This document shows positions 33,252 through 42,346 of a stretch of DNA of 43,866 nucleotides, piece after piece; within the stretch, counting starts at the first letter, position 1; the number at the start of each line of letters is the position of its first letter. Origin of the DNA: Lachnospiraceae bacterium (GTDB lineage Bacteria; Bacillota; Clostridia; Lachnospirales; Lachnospiraceae); contig JAQXPG010000045.1 in the NCBI GenBank assembly GCA_029100405.1, positions 1-43,866 of the forward strand, given 5' to 3'. The notes under the pieces are model-generated. The model saw only the letters and a list, made by a program, of their open reading frames with translations, had not been told where the DNA came from and did not search any database. The position numbers and the translations under genes were made by a program.

Positions 33252-33647
33252 TCACTCATCTACTGTCTCGCTGTCCTCATCAGAAGCTTTTTTATTCTTG
33301 CCTCCAAGATCCGCAAATTTATTGACCAGATCCGGAACCAGATTCAAAAGCTTATCCAAACCATCCTGATGATCAATACGAACCAGACGGGAGCTTCCGT
33401 TCTGAATAATTATGACTGCATTGGGAGTCATCTTTCCGCCGAGTCCGCCGCCCCCGTTATTGCTCTTCTCCTGTTCAAAAACCCCGGCACCGACACCGAA
33501 ACTGACATTGACCAGGGGAAGAATGATCGTATCTCCTACCGTGACCGGCTCACCGACCACAGTCTTTGAAGTCAAAAAAGACTCCATGCCGGAGAAAAGC
33601 GTTTCCACGGTAGACTTGAATTCTCCATTTTCTTTATTCTGGCTCAT
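33252..33647 (-). CDS. GerW/YtfJ-family protein
   Basis: A 131-residue GerW/YtfJ protein. The conserved part carries VGEPVTVGDTIILPLVNVSFG (about residues 36-56) followed by a glycine-rich loop NNGGGGLGGKMTPNAVIII (about 68-86). In Bacillus the family member is made in the forespore and affects germination and lysozyme sensitivity; homologues occur in non-sporulating Firmicutes, so sporulation is not proven by this gene. GGAGGAAGG precedes the ATG. It overlaps the DUF2953 gene by 14 bases and is the last gene of the envelope operon. Confidence 0.9.
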   Translation of the reverse strand: MSQNKENGEFKSTVETLFSGMESFLTSKTVVGEPVTVGDTIILPLVNVSFGVGAGVFEQEKSNNGGGGLGGKMTPNAVIIIQNGSSRLVRIDHQDGLDKLLNLVPDLVNKFADLGGKNKKASDEDSETVDE

Positions 33648-34455
33648 TGTTCCTTCCTCCTATCGTATGAAATAAGGTTCGCACATTTTTATCCATCAGC
33701 AGGCGGATCCCCATCAGAAGGAGGATACCAACCGGCAAATGTCCTTTGATTTTCCCGTGTCCTGAAAAGTAAGCATCATCTGCCGTAAAATCCGGCAGGA
33801 TCTTAAGTCCCGGCTGATAGATCCAGGGGATCATAGAAAGGCCCCCGAGGATCTGTCCGGTCCGATCCGGCCCGGGTCCGGCAAAATGGATTTCTGTTTC
33901 ATCAAAATGCAGTCCAAGCCTTCGAAGAAAAGAAATCAGCTCCCGGAGGATCTTTTTGACAGCAGCCTTGGAAGAGTCCGTAAACAATACCTTGATTATC
34001 TTCCGGAATTTATTCTTGGTGCTCTTTCTTCTCTTCTCACTCTTCTTGCTCTTTCCGCACTTTCCTCTGTCTTTTTCTCCGGCTTGCTCTCCGGCTTTCT
34101 CTCCAGCTTTCTCTTCGGTCCTCTTCCGATTCAGCTTGCTTTTTTTATGACTCGTCCCTTTTTTATGACTCGTCCCTTGATCGGATCCCGGATAAGAAAA
34201 CAGTTTCCAGATTCCCCACAGGAAGCTGACTTCCAATTGAACTTTTTCTTCTTTTGAAAATGAAAGCCTGAGTCTCAACTGAAAGCAATGGAGAAAACTT
34301 TTCAATGAAAATTTAGCGAGCTTTTCCTCTTCCTCCCATCGAAACTGTCCGCGGATTTTCCAGGGCACCAGGAGAAAATAGAGAAGAAAAGCAAGAAGGA
34401 AAAGAAGGATCCAAAGGATGACTTTCAGAACAGTAAAAAGGATCAAGACTGCCAT
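33634..34455 (-). CDS. DUF2953 membrane protein with Lys/Glu-rich repeat insert
   Basis: A 273-residue protein. One or two membrane segments lie at the N-terminus (about residues 5-32), followed by a beta-rich region, a highly charged insert (about 90-145) and the C-terminal part typical of DUF2953. The insert has a tandem GTSHKK repeat and AGEKAGEQAGEK repeats and reads as a disordered linker. DUF2953 proteins lie next to gerW/ytfJ in Clostridia and have no known activity. GAGGAAG precedes the ATG. It overlaps both neighbours (13 and 14 bases), so the three genes are translated together. Confidence 0.82.
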   Translation of the reverse strand: MAVLILFTVLKVILWILLFLLAFLLYFLLVPWKIRGQFRWEEEEKLAKFSLKSFLHCFQLRLRLSFSKEEKVQLEVSFLWGIWKLFSYPGSDQGTSHKKGTSHKKSKLNRKRTEEKAGEKAGEQAGEKDRGKCGKSKKSEKRRKSTKNKFRKIIKVLFTDSSKAAVKKILRELISFLRRLGLHFDETEIHFAGPGPDRTGQILGGLSMIPWIYQPGLKILPDFTADDAYFSGHGKIKGHLPVGILLLMGIRLLMDKNVRTLFHTIGGRNNEPE

Positions 34456-34847
34456 AGTTTCTTCCTCTCTTCCTGTTTTCTTAAAATTTCCTTTCGAATC
34501 TCCAGTCCTCCGGTTTTCTGATAAGTCTCCTCTGCCAATTCATAGATCCGGTCAAGGCAGGAATCGATCGTTTCTCCGCTGCCGACAATGAGCCCGTCTC
34601 GTAAGTAGAGCCGGCGGAAAGCATACTCTCTCAAGCTGTAGATTTCCAGCTGCTCCGGAGAATCGAAGAGAAGTAGGATGACATAACCAAAGAAAGTCCC
34701 TTTTCTCTTTTCCGACGGCGAAAAGGACCGGGACCGCTTTCCGAAAAAGCCGGATCCCTCTCTTCTTTTCTGCTCCTTCTCCACCCTTTTCAGTTCTTGA
34801 ACGCCAGGTCCATCTGATCCTGCGGTGAAATCATAATAAAATGTCAT
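34443..34847 (-). CDS. Conserved hypothetical protein, 134 residues
   Basis: I do not recognise this gene. It is a hydrophilic 134-residue protein, rich in Lys, Arg and Glu at both ends, with a basic stretch (about residues 20-50) and a more hydrophobic centre FFGYVILLLF (about 52-61) that is too short and isolated to be a confident membrane span. No cysteine pair or catalytic motif stands out. AGAGGG precedes the ATG. It begins 27 bases after the PBP gene and overlaps the DUF2953 gene by 13 bases, so it probably acts with the neighbouring envelope proteins. Codon use looks like its neighbours. Confidence 0.7.
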   Translation of the reverse strand: MTFYYDFTAGSDGPGVQELKRVEKEQKRREGSGFFGKRSRSFSPSEKRKGTFFGYVILLLFDSPEQLEIYSLREYAFRRLYLRDGLIVGSGETIDSCLDRIYELAEETYQKTGGLEIRKEILRKQEERKKLWQS

Positions 34848-34874
34848 AAAGTTTCCCTCTGCAGCAATTATACC

Positions 34875-36410
34875 TTACTTCAGATATGCGTCAAAGACTC
34901 TTTTTGCAACCGGAACGGCAAAAGAAACCCCATAACCCTTTTTCTCACCAATCACTGCAATAGCGATTTTTTTCTGACCATTGTCTGCGTATCCTACAAA
35001 CCAGGAATGGGTATTATTGACGCCGGTCTGGTATTCTGCAGAGCCGGTCTTTCCATAAGCGGTATAGGAATCCGAACGCAATTTTCCTGCCGTTGACTTC
35101 TCAGCCACCTGCTGCATGAAGTTCTGCAGAGTTTCTGCCTCATCCTCTGACATCAATCTCTTTTCGCTTACCGCATCCTCTTCCTTCACGACAGCACGAT
35201 CGGCACTGGAAATCGCCTGAACCAGAGTGGGCTTCATCAAAAGGCCGTCATTTGCAATGGCAGAGGTGATCATCATCATATGGGCCGGCGTCACTGTTGT
35301 TCTGCCCTGGCCGAAAGCCGTCGACATCACTTCCGAATCGCCCGAATCTGCATTGATTTGAAAGCTGCTCTTTTTTGTACTTCCCATGGAAGATGGCAGG
35401 GACTTATTAAAAAGCAGACTGTCCGCTGTTTTTCTCCAGGCGGATCTGTCCAGTTTCAGACCCATCTGTGCAAAAGCCACATTACAGGAATTGACAAAGG
35501 CGCTCTCTGTTGTCTCATCCCCATGGACCTCGTGGCCGGCACAGCTGATTGTATATCCGTCATGAGTAAAAGAACCGTCACAATGAAAAGGATCATTCAC
35601 GGAATTTCCTTCTCTTAAGTATTCCAGTGTGGTTACAATTTTAAATGTAGACCCCGGCGCATAGAGTCCCTGCGTTGCCCGGTTTAATAAAGGAGAAGAA
35701 TCATTTGATGCATCATTCAGCTTGTCCCAGTCGGAAACAATGGTATTGGGATCATAATCAGGTTTGGAGACCATGCAGAGGATCCGGCCAGTCTGGGGAT
35801 CCATGGCAATGACAGCTCCATGTGCCGAACCAAGGGCCTGATCTGCCGCTGTCTGAACCCTACTGTCAATACTTGTAATCACGGTATCACCGGTATTCTC
35901 CTGTCCCTTCAAAGCATTCTGCAAATGCTCGATCAAAGAAGTATGACTGGTCAGGAGTTTAAAGTTCTGGCTTTTTTCCAGTCCGGTCATCCCCTTTGCG
36001 CTGTATCCGGTAACAAAGGAATATTTGTCTCCTTCCGGATAGGACCGGGTCTTTGTTCCATCAGCGGCCACAGTCGTCGTGGCAATGACCTTTCCATCGC
36101 TGGTCTCGATATTTCCCCGGATCACTTTGGCAGACAGATTGTTCATCCGCGGATTATAGGAATTTGCAATGAAATCCTCACTTTGAAAGGACAGAAAATA
36201 GACAAAGTAAGCCACCATAGCCAGAAAGAGGAAGAGAAAGAGATAGGTGATCGTCGTATATTCCCGGGTAGAGGTCCCCGGTCTTCTACCACGATTCCGC
36301 GCTTTTTTCTCTGTGGTTTGAATATGAATATCCGGAAGATCCAGATACAAGTCATCATCGACATCATAAAGATCCCGGCGATTCCGATGTCTGTCATTCA
36401 TTCGACTCAT
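34875..36410 (-). CDS. Class B penicillin-binding protein (PbpA/PBP2-like transpeptidase)
   Basis: A 511-residue peptidoglycan transpeptidase. A basic cytoplasmic tail and one membrane segment (about residues 50-75) precede a small N-terminal region and the transpeptidase domain. The catalytic STFK is near 254-257, NSCN (SxN-type) near 309-312 and KTGS near 455-458. It crosslinks peptidoglycan and pairs with the SEDS protein FtsW encoded just upstream (ATGA overlap), as PbpA-RodA/FtsW pairs do. It is shorter than typical FtsI/PBP2 (600-700), like actinobacterial PbpA, lacking the extended dimerisation domain. Confidence 0.92.
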   Translation of the reverse strand: MSRMNDRHRNRRDLYDVDDDLYLDLPDIHIQTTEKKARNRGRRPGTSTREYTTITYLFLFLFLAMVAYFVYFLSFQSEDFIANSYNPRMNNLSAKVIRGNIETSDGKVIATTTVAADGTKTRSYPEGDKYSFVTGYSAKGMTGLEKSQNFKLLTSHTSLIEHLQNALKGQENTGDTVITSIDSRVQTAADQALGSAHGAVIAMDPQTGRILCMVSKPDYDPNTIVSDWDKLNDASNDSSPLLNRATQGLYAPGSTFKIVTTLEYLREGNSVNDPFHCDGSFTHDGYTISCAGHEVHGDETTESAFVNSCNVAFAQMGLKLDRSAWRKTADSLLFNKSLPSSMGSTKKSSFQINADSGDSEVMSTAFGQGRTTVTPAHMMMITSAIANDGLLMKPTLVQAISSADRAVVKEEDAVSEKRLMSEDEAETLQNFMQQVAEKSTAGKLRSDSYTAYGKTGSAEYQTGVNNTHSWFVGYADNGQKKIAIAVIGEKKGYGVSFAVPVAKRVFDAYLK

Positions 36411-37768
36411 GAAAAATCCTCCTCATCATAAGATCCATCAGAATCTTTTCCGCCAAATCCAAGGTCCCGGATCGTGATTCCCTGGATGATGGAAAACATC
36501 AGCATGGTGGACAGGAGTGACGATCCGCCGTAACTTATGAATTGCATGGTTACTCCGGTGGAGGGTATAAATTTGACCACGCCGCCGATCGAAAGGAAAA
36601 GCTGAAAGCCATAGCAGACGGCAAGACCGGTAGAAATCAGTCTGGGATACTCCTCTCGCACCCGGACTGCCGTATTCATCATAAGGATAAAGCAGGCCAG
36701 ATAAATGAAAATCAGGATCACGGCAAAGAGTCCGCCGAACTCTTCCCCGATCGCTGCAAAAATAAAGTCCTTGGTCACAACCGGTACTTTATCAGGCATG
36801 CCCTGCATGAGACCGGAGCCAAACCAGCCGCCGGTCCCCATGGCGAAAAGGCCTTGCGAAACCTGGTAGCCGGAGGTATCCACGACGGACAAGGGATCCA
36901 GCCAGGCCACGATCCGGGCATGTACATGGGAGAAAAGCTTATTGGCAAGAAGTAAGAAAAGGCCGATCCCTCCGCCTCCGAGGAGAAGGATCCGAAATTT
37001 CCCGCTGTAACAATAATAAAGGATCAGATAGATCACAAAAAGAATGGCGGCCGACCCCAGATCCCTGCTGGCTACAAGGATCAGGATATGAAGAAAGGCA
37101 ATGGCCGAGACGACAAGAAGAATCTTCTTTTCCTGATCCGAATGTCGGGCTTCTTCCATACCGCTGGCCAAGAATAAGACAAAGCTGATCTTCACCAGTT
37201 CTGAAGGCTGAATGCGAAAAGCGCCGAAACGTAAGGCCAGTTTCGCGCCCTCTTCCCAGGACCCGGCAAGTAAAACCAGAAGCAGACTTCCTATGCCGAA
37301 AATTGCATAAATAAGCTCAAATCGGGAGAAATCCTTGACGGCCCTTATGATGGCAGGAACAAATGCCGTCAGAACCAGACTTACGCTTGCAATCACAAAC
37401 TGCCGGATGGCCGTATCAACTTTCAGACGGGACTGGATAATAAAACCAATGGTCAAAAGCATCCCCATGTGATTGACCAGGATCCTCTCACAATGCGGGA
37501 AAAAGATCTTATAAATCAATTGGAGAATCTGTGTAAAGAGGATCTCCGCCAGTAAAAGGATCAAATACATGACCTTCTGACTATTCAAATAGAGAACCAG
37601 ATTCGCATTGATGCAAAAAAAGATCTGAGTAAGATTCATCCGATGAAACAAGTGCTTCTTTCGGATGGGACGGATCTCATTTTTTAATGCCGCAAAGGAG
37701 TCAAACATATAGATGACAAGCAGCAATAATAATGTAAAACGCGATATCGTTGTGAAAGCTTCTGTCAT
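36407..37768 (-). CDS. SEDS-family peptidoglycan glycosyltransferase (FtsW/RodA/SpoVE)
   Basis: A 453-residue protein with about ten membrane segments, of the SEDS family. The late IQPSELVKISFVL segment and the C-terminal FIPSTGVTMQFISYGGSSLLSTMLMF region are diagnostic. SEDS proteins polymerise lipid II and work with a cognate class B PBP, here the next gene. FtsW, RodA and SpoVE cannot be told apart from this sequence alone. The start has GGAG and overlaps the U32 gene stop (ATGA). An N-terminal region of about 40 residues is longer than usual. Confidence 0.9.
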   Translation of the reverse strand: MTEAFTTISRFTLLLLLVIYMFDSFAALKNEIRPIRKKHLFHRMNLTQIFFCINANLVLYLNSQKVMYLILLLAEILFTQILQLIYKIFFPHCERILVNHMGMLLTIGFIIQSRLKVDTAIRQFVIASVSLVLTAFVPAIIRAVKDFSRFELIYAIFGIGSLLLVLLAGSWEEGAKLALRFGAFRIQPSELVKISFVLFLASGMEEARHSDQEKKILLVVSAIAFLHILILVASRDLGSAAILFVIYLILYYCYSGKFRILLLGGGGIGLFLLLANKLFSHVHARIVAWLDPLSVVDTSGYQVSQGLFAMGTGGWFGSGLMQGMPDKVPVVTKDFIFAAIGEEFGGLFAVILIFIYLACFILMMNTAVRVREEYPRLISTGLAVCYGFQLFLSIGGVVKFIPSTGVTMQFISYGGSSLLSTMLMFSIIQGITIRDLGFGGKDSDGSYDEEDFS

Positions 37769-40053
37769 AATACTCCATTTCTGAAATGACCTCTGGTGAC
37801 CGGGAAGGACAAATCCTTCTTTTCCCCTCTCAGGAAGGCCGAAAAAGCCTGTCCGATTTCTTTGATTTGACGGGGATCTTCCAGTGTCAAAGCAATCTCA
37901 TAGGCCATAGGATGCAGTTTCTTTATCGCATGAAAATCGGAAAGGAGGCTGGTCGGAAGACTGTTGTAAATATAGTTCGTGCAGACACTGCAGCGGTTCC
38001 AAAGGGGAAAATCCTTTCCCTTTCGATCGGTCAGGCTTAGAATCTCTGACTTCTTGTCACAGCCCTTTAGATTCTTGTGTGTGCAGTCTGCCTTGATCAT
38101 AAGGACCTGTCTTCCATAGATCGGAAGAATCGATGTCTCATTCTCCCGATGAGCCAGTTCCTTTTCGGTCAGTTCCACCGGCATCTCCATCCGGGAAAAC
38201 CCCATCGAACGGAAGGTCAAAACGGTCTGATCGGACCAGGTATAGATCCGGCTGGAGAGAAGGATCTGCTCCTTCGGGATTCCCCGATTTAAAAGATAGG
38301 CCAGGCCGTCCAGAGAATGGCAGCGGAAACCCGAAAAACCCGTAAAATCACAAAAGTTCTGATCCAAAAGTTTCCTTTCCCGCTCTCTTACAACCTCCGG
38401 CAGATCCAGCCAGAGGTGGGCAGTCGGACAAAGCTTTCGAAAATATTCCACTCCATCCCAATCCCCCTTATGCTTTCCGTCAGAAAGATCCCCCTTCCTT
38501 ACATCTTTTTTATCATTTCCTTCCTTTCCATTCAAAAGGAATTCTACCGGAAGGATCAGATTCCATTCTGCCTGGATTCCTTTCAAACTTTCTGCCAAAG
38601 GAAAAAGCTGATCTGCATGTAAGAAACTTACAAAGACTTTTGGGCCCTCTTTCGAAATTTTCGCTAGAGAAAATTCGGGGTTTTTCAGAGGGTTATTTTC
38701 TTCTGTAAGAGAGGAAGAAGTCCTTCTCTCCTTCTTTTCTTCCCAATCTTTCACGGCCTTTTGCCGCTCTGAAAGACAGGGACCATTCTCCCGGATCAAA
38801 AGCCGGGTCAATTCTTCAATGGCCTCCCGACGGAGCTCGTTTATGGCACTGACCGGAACAAAGGCATCGCTGGAAAGACTAAGATCTGTCTTTTTCGAAA
38901 AATAGGGCGTTCCACCGAGCTTTTCCAGTTGTTTTCTTACCTTATCCTCGCTTAAAGGAGCTTTTCTTGCCACTTCTACAGGGTTGATACTCTGTTTTTG
39001 GACTCTTTTCCCCTGACAGCGGATCGAAATGGACATGGGCCTTCCACTTTCGATCAAAGCCTCTATTTCCACAGGGATCTTACGCTCCTTCAAAAGGGGC
39101 AGCGAATCCAGTTTTGCTTCATGACTGGAATCTTGAAAGGTCATCAGTTCTTTCCCGTTTCTCTCTCGTAAATAGAGATCCGTAAAGCCATGTCTGCTGC
39201 CGGCGTCCCGTAATAATTCATGTTCTCTTTTGCTGACAGAATAATTCTCTGCTCCATCCGAAAGATAACGGTCCATGGCCTCCCGATAAACGGAAACAAC
39301 GGTAGCCGCATATTCTTCGGATTTCATCCGGCCTTCGATCTTATAGGAATAGACACCGGCCGCATCCATTTGAGGCAGAAAATCGATCAGACAGAAATCC
39401 TTTGGACTTAAAAGATAGGGCCCCGGTGTCTTCTGCCCCTTGATCTGATAAGGCAGGCGGCAGGGCTGGGCGCAGCGCCCCCGGTTTCCGGACCTTCCGC
39501 CTAGGAAACTGCTCATCAGGCATTGGCCGGAATAACAGACACAAAGCGCACCGTGAACGAATGCTTCAATTTCCATACCGGTGTTCTGATACATTTCTTT
39601 CAATTCCAGAAGAGACAGTTCACGGGCAGCCACGATCCGCTCGACCCCTAAACTTTTCAGCCATCCGGCTCCCAGAGATGTAGTAATACTTGCCTGGGTA
39701 CTCATATGAATGGCAAGGCCCGGAAAAGAAGACCTAATCAGATCAAGGACACCGAGATCCTGAACCAGGACCGCATCCAAGCCCATTTCATAAAAGGGAC
39801 GAAGATAAGAATATAATTCTTCCATCTCCCGATTCTTTAACAGGGTATTGACCGTAAGATAGGCCTTCTTGCCATGCAGATGGGCATAATCAATAGCATC
39901 CGCACTTTCTTCCAGAGTAAGATTCCCGGCATAAGCTCTGGCGCCGAAAGAAGGGCCGCCGAAATAAACGGCATCGGCTCCCGCATTGATAACGCTTTTA
40001 AAGACCTGCAGATTTCCGGCAGGTGCTAGTAATTCCATTCCTTTTTCAGACAT
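37765..40053 (-). CDS. U32-family peptidase/hydroxylation protein with DUF3656 region
   Basis: A 762-residue U32 protein. The N-terminal part (about residues 1-330) carries the U32 core: MELLAPAGNLQVFKSVINAGADAVYFGG start, EAFVHGALCVCYSGQCLMSS near 162-181 and the nearby cysteines. The long middle and C-terminal part matches the DUF3656-containing members, though it includes a charged stretch (about 440-560) of low conservation. Family members act as collagenase-like proteases or in RNA hydroxylation; which applies is unknown. AAGGA precedes the ATG. A TTGACA at 40089-40094 on the minus strand has no good -10. Confidence 0.88.
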   Translation of the reverse strand: MSEKGMELLAPAGNLQVFKSVINAGADAVYFGGPSFGARAYAGNLTLEESADAIDYAHLHGKKAYLTVNTLLKNREMEELYSYLRPFYEMGLDAVLVQDLGVLDLIRSSFPGLAIHMSTQASITTSLGAGWLKSLGVERIVAARELSLLELKEMYQNTGMEIEAFVHGALCVCYSGQCLMSSFLGGRSGNRGRCAQPCRLPYQIKGQKTPGPYLLSPKDFCLIDFLPQMDAAGVYSYKIEGRMKSEEYAATVVSVYREAMDRYLSDGAENYSVSKREHELLRDAGSRHGFTDLYLRERNGKELMTFQDSSHEAKLDSLPLLKERKIPVEIEALIESGRPMSISIRCQGKRVQKQSINPVEVARKAPLSEDKVRKQLEKLGGTPYFSKKTDLSLSSDAFVPVSAINELRREAIEELTRLLIRENGPCLSERQKAVKDWEEKKERRTSSSLTEENNPLKNPEFSLAKISKEGPKVFVSFLHADQLFPLAESLKGIQAEWNLILPVEFLLNGKEGNDKKDVRKGDLSDGKHKGDWDGVEYFRKLCPTAHLWLDLPEVVRERERKLLDQNFCDFTGFSGFRCHSLDGLAYLLNRGIPKEQILLSSRIYTWSDQTVLTFRSMGFSRMEMPVELTEKELAHRENETSILPIYGRQVLMIKADCTHKNLKGCDKKSEILSLTDRKGKDFPLWNRCSVCTNYIYNSLPTSLLSDFHAIKKLHPMAYEIALTLEDPRQIKEIGQAFSAFLRGEKKDLSFPVTRGHFRNGVL

Positions 40054-40129
40054 TGTATCCTTATTCTCTCAAAAATATTTGATATATGTGTCAAAAGCAG
40101 CTGTCCCACTCCATGATACTTACGGAATG

Positions 40130-40163
40130 AAAAAGGGGACAAAGCGCAATCGTTTTTGTCCCC
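40130..40163 (-). terminator. Intrinsic terminator of zapA
   Basis: On the minus strand GGGGACAAA (40155-40163) and TTTGTCCCC (40135-40143) form a 9-bp stem with an 11-base loop followed by TTTTTC. It lies about 28 bases past the zapA stop, so zapA is largely separated from the U32 operon. Confidence 0.9.
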
Positions 40164-40190
40164 TCAAAACTTGTTTTCATTCCTCTGTTT

Positions 40191-40622
40191 TCAATCTTTG
40201 TTGTCGGCTTTCGACCCGAGCAGGGCATCTTCCAAAGACGCTTCCAAGCGGCTCTTCGAAAGTCTCAGCTCTTGATTTTCAGCTTCCAGTGCCTTTTTTT
40301 CTTCTTCCAGCTCCTGGGTATGGATCTGGTTAGATACAAGCTCCTGCTTCAGATTGGTGATCTCCTGATCCTTGTATTTCATCGTTTCTTCGCTATGAAG
40401 GACCTGGTCTCTGGCTTTGAAATAGTCATCCGCTATATTCAGCTCCAAAAGCACCGTTCTCATATCGTTTGTCAGATTCCTGTAATAGGGGACCTGCTTT
40501 GTAGCTTCGATCTTACTGTTAATATAGGACGCAACCTGCTCCAGATACTCTTTTTCTTCATATCCGCTCAGGGTATACATCTTGTCCCCGATAATGACAT
40601 TTACACTCTTTTTTGCTGACAT
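40191..40622 (-). CDS. zapA: Cell-division protein ZapA
   Basis: A 143-residue ZapA. The N-terminal globular part (about residues 1-60: SVNVIIGDKMYTLSG, YLEQVASYINSKI) is the FtsZ-binding domain, followed by a long coiled coil (about 75-130) for dimerisation. It bundles FtsZ filaments at the division site. It sits upstream of the U32-FtsW-PBP envelope operon with its own promoter and terminator. The tail is longer than in E. coli (109). Confidence 0.93.
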   Translation of the reverse strand: MSAKKSVNVIIGDKMYTLSGYEEKEYLEQVASYINSKIEATKQVPYYRNLTNDMRTVLLELNIADDYFKARDQVLHSEETMKYKDQEITNLKQELVSNQIHTQELEEEKKALEAENQELRLSKSRLEASLEDALLGSKADNKD

Positions 40623-40651
40623 GCGAAAACTATCCTCCTCAATAATATCTT

Positions 40652-40679
40652 ATTATACCTTTAATCCTCAGCTTTTGAA
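40652..40679 (-). promoter_or_regulatory. Promoter of zapA
   Basis: On the minus strand TATAAT (40652-40657) with TTCAAA (40674-40679) at a 16-base spacing, just after or overlapping the ruvB stop and 30 bases ahead of the zapA start, which has GAGGAGG. Confidence 0.65.
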
Positions 40680-41662
40680 ATATGAAAATGTTCATAGGCC
40701 AGATCGGTTGCCACCCTTCCCTTGGGCGTACGATTGATGAAGCCATTTTTTACCAGATAGGGTTCATAGACTTCCTCAATGGTACCGCTGTCCTCACTTA
40801 AGGCCGCAGCCAGCGTATCCAGGCCGACCGGACCGCCGCCGAATTTTTCGATGATCGTAAGGATCATATTGCGGTCTGTGGAATCAAGCCCCATGGAATC
40901 CACATCTAAAAGTTTCAGGGCTTCCCGGGCGATCTCCTTTGTAATGGTTCCGTCGTATCGGACCTGGGCATAATCCCGAACCCGCTTTAAAAGGCGGTTG
41001 GCGATTCGCGGTGTCCCCCGGGAACGTCTTGCCATCTCCAAGGCACCTTCTTCTTCGATTTTCACATCCAATTTCGAAGCAGATCTTAAGATAATGGTCT
41101 TCAGTTCCTCCGGCGTATAGAACTCCAGATGAGAAATCACACCGAACCGGTCCCGCAGAGGTGCGGACAAGAGTCCAGCCCTGGTTGTCGCCCCGACTAA
41201 TGTAAAATGAGGCAGGTCCAAGCGGATCGACCGGGAGGTCTGCCCTTTTCCGATCATAATATCGATGGCATAATCCTCCATGGCCGGATAAAGAACCTCT
41301 TCGACCTGGCGGTTCAGGCGGTGGATCTCATCAACAAAAAGGAGATCCCCCTCCTGTAAGTTCGAAAGAATAGCTGCCATATCTCCCGGTTTCTGAATGG
41401 CAGGTCCCGATGTGATCTTGATATGAACACCCATTTCGTGAGCAATGATCTCCGACAGAGTGGTCTTTCCCAGTCCCGGAGGGCCGTAAAGAAGGACATG
41501 ATCGAGGGATTCCCCGCGTTCCTTTGCGGCGCGGATATAGATGGCCATGGTTTTCTTGACCTTCTCCTGTCCGATATATTCGTCCAGTGTTTTGGGACGA
41601 AGAGAGTTTTCGACTTTCTCATCCTCTGTCTGAACCTGTGTTGATATGATCCGATGTTCCAT
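40661..41662 (-). CDS. ruvB: Holliday-junction branch-migration ATPase RuvB
   Basis: A 333-residue AAA+ ATPase. Walker [11 protein letters not shown] (about residues 60-69), Walker [11 protein letters not shown] (about 105-114), the ATTRAG sensor segment (near 160) and the C-terminal winged helix (about 255-325) are all present. With RuvA it drives branch migration of Holliday junctions. GCAGGAG precedes the ATG. It follows ruvA by 57 bases. The resolvase partner in Firmicutes, RecU, is encoded at 17930-18475. Confidence 0.98.
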   Translation of the reverse strand: MEHRIISTQVQTEDEKVENSLRPKTLDEYIGQEKVKKTMAIYIRAAKERGESLDHVLLYGPPGLGKTTLSEIIAHEMGVHIKITSGPAIQKPGDMAAILSNLQEGDLLFVDEIHRLNRQVEEVLYPAMEDYAIDIMIGKGQTSRSIRLDLPHFTLVGATTRAGLLSAPLRDRFGVISHLEFYTPEELKTIILRSASKLDVKIEEEGALEMARRSRGTPRIANRLLKRVRDYAQVRYDGTITKEIAREALKLLDVDSMGLDSTDRNMILTIIEKFGGGPVGLDTLAAALSEDSGTIEEVYEPYLVKNGFINRTPKGRVATDLAYEHFHISKAED

Positions 41663-41719
41663 GTCTGCTCCTGCTATTTATGAGATCTTCCGCCTGATTT
41701 GCAATATCTTTCCGATCGA

Positions 41720-42346
41720 TCAGATCTTAAGTCCGATCTTCTTTAAAATTTCCCGGATCCAGCTCTCGGTATCCATCTTTGTATCAGCCGGAAAGTCACT
41801 CATGGCCTTTAAAATTTCCGTAGAAGAATAACCCAGAGACTCCAAAGCAAGGATGGCATCCTTCCTTTCCTGATTCCCCTGATTCCCTGCCGGGTCTATA
41901 TTTCCTTCGGAAACCGGATCGTTATTGGCCGGCTCCAGCATGGAAGTAAGATCCATTTTATCCTTCAGATCCAGGATGATCCTCTGAGCGGTCTTCTGGC
42001 CGACACCCTGAGCCTTAGACAAGAGCTTTACATCGCCTCCTGCAATGGCAAAACGAAGGTCATCCGTCGTCAAAGTCGAAAGAATCGTAACAGCCGCCTT
42101 AGGGCCGACTCCATTGACTCCGATCAAAAGACGAAACAATTCCAGCTCATCCTTTTTCAGAAAACCATAGAAAAAAAAGCCATCTTCCCTTACCTGAAAA
42201 TAAGTATAGATACGAAGCTGTCTGCCCCGCTCCAGGCGGCCAAGGTCCCCTGTCGGCATAAAAATCTGAAACCCCATCCCCTGATGGTCCAGAATGATGG
42301 AATCCGATAGAATTTCTTCCACACTTCCGTTAATATATGAAATCAT
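41720..42346 (-). CDS. ruvA: Holliday-junction DNA helicase subunit RuvA
   Basis: A 208-residue RuvA. Its OB-fold N-terminus (MISYINGSVEEI), two helix-hairpin-helix motifs (about residues 70-130, NGVGPKAAVTIL and AQGVGQKTAQRII) and the C-terminal RuvB-binding domain (about 155-205) are visible. It binds four-way junctions and loads RuvB. Its start overlaps the Gx-transporter stop (ATGA). Length is normal. Confidence 0.97.
   Translation of the reverse strand: MISYINGSVEEILSDSIILDHQGMGFQIFMPTGDLGRLERGRQLRIYTYFQVREDGFFFYGFLKKDELELFRLLIGVNGVGPKAAVTILSTLTTDDLRFAIAGGDVKLLSKAQGVGQKTAQRIILDLKDKMDLTSMLEPANNDPVSEGNIDPAGNQGNQERKDAILALESLGYSSTEILKAMSDFPADTKMDTESWIREILKKIGLKI

Noticed and set aside
33956..34150. 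Plus-strand frame rich in Phe, Leu and Ser that looks like a membrane protein
   Set aside because: It is the complement of the Lys/Glu-rich insert of the DUF2953 gene, which produces hydrophobic-looking codons by chance.
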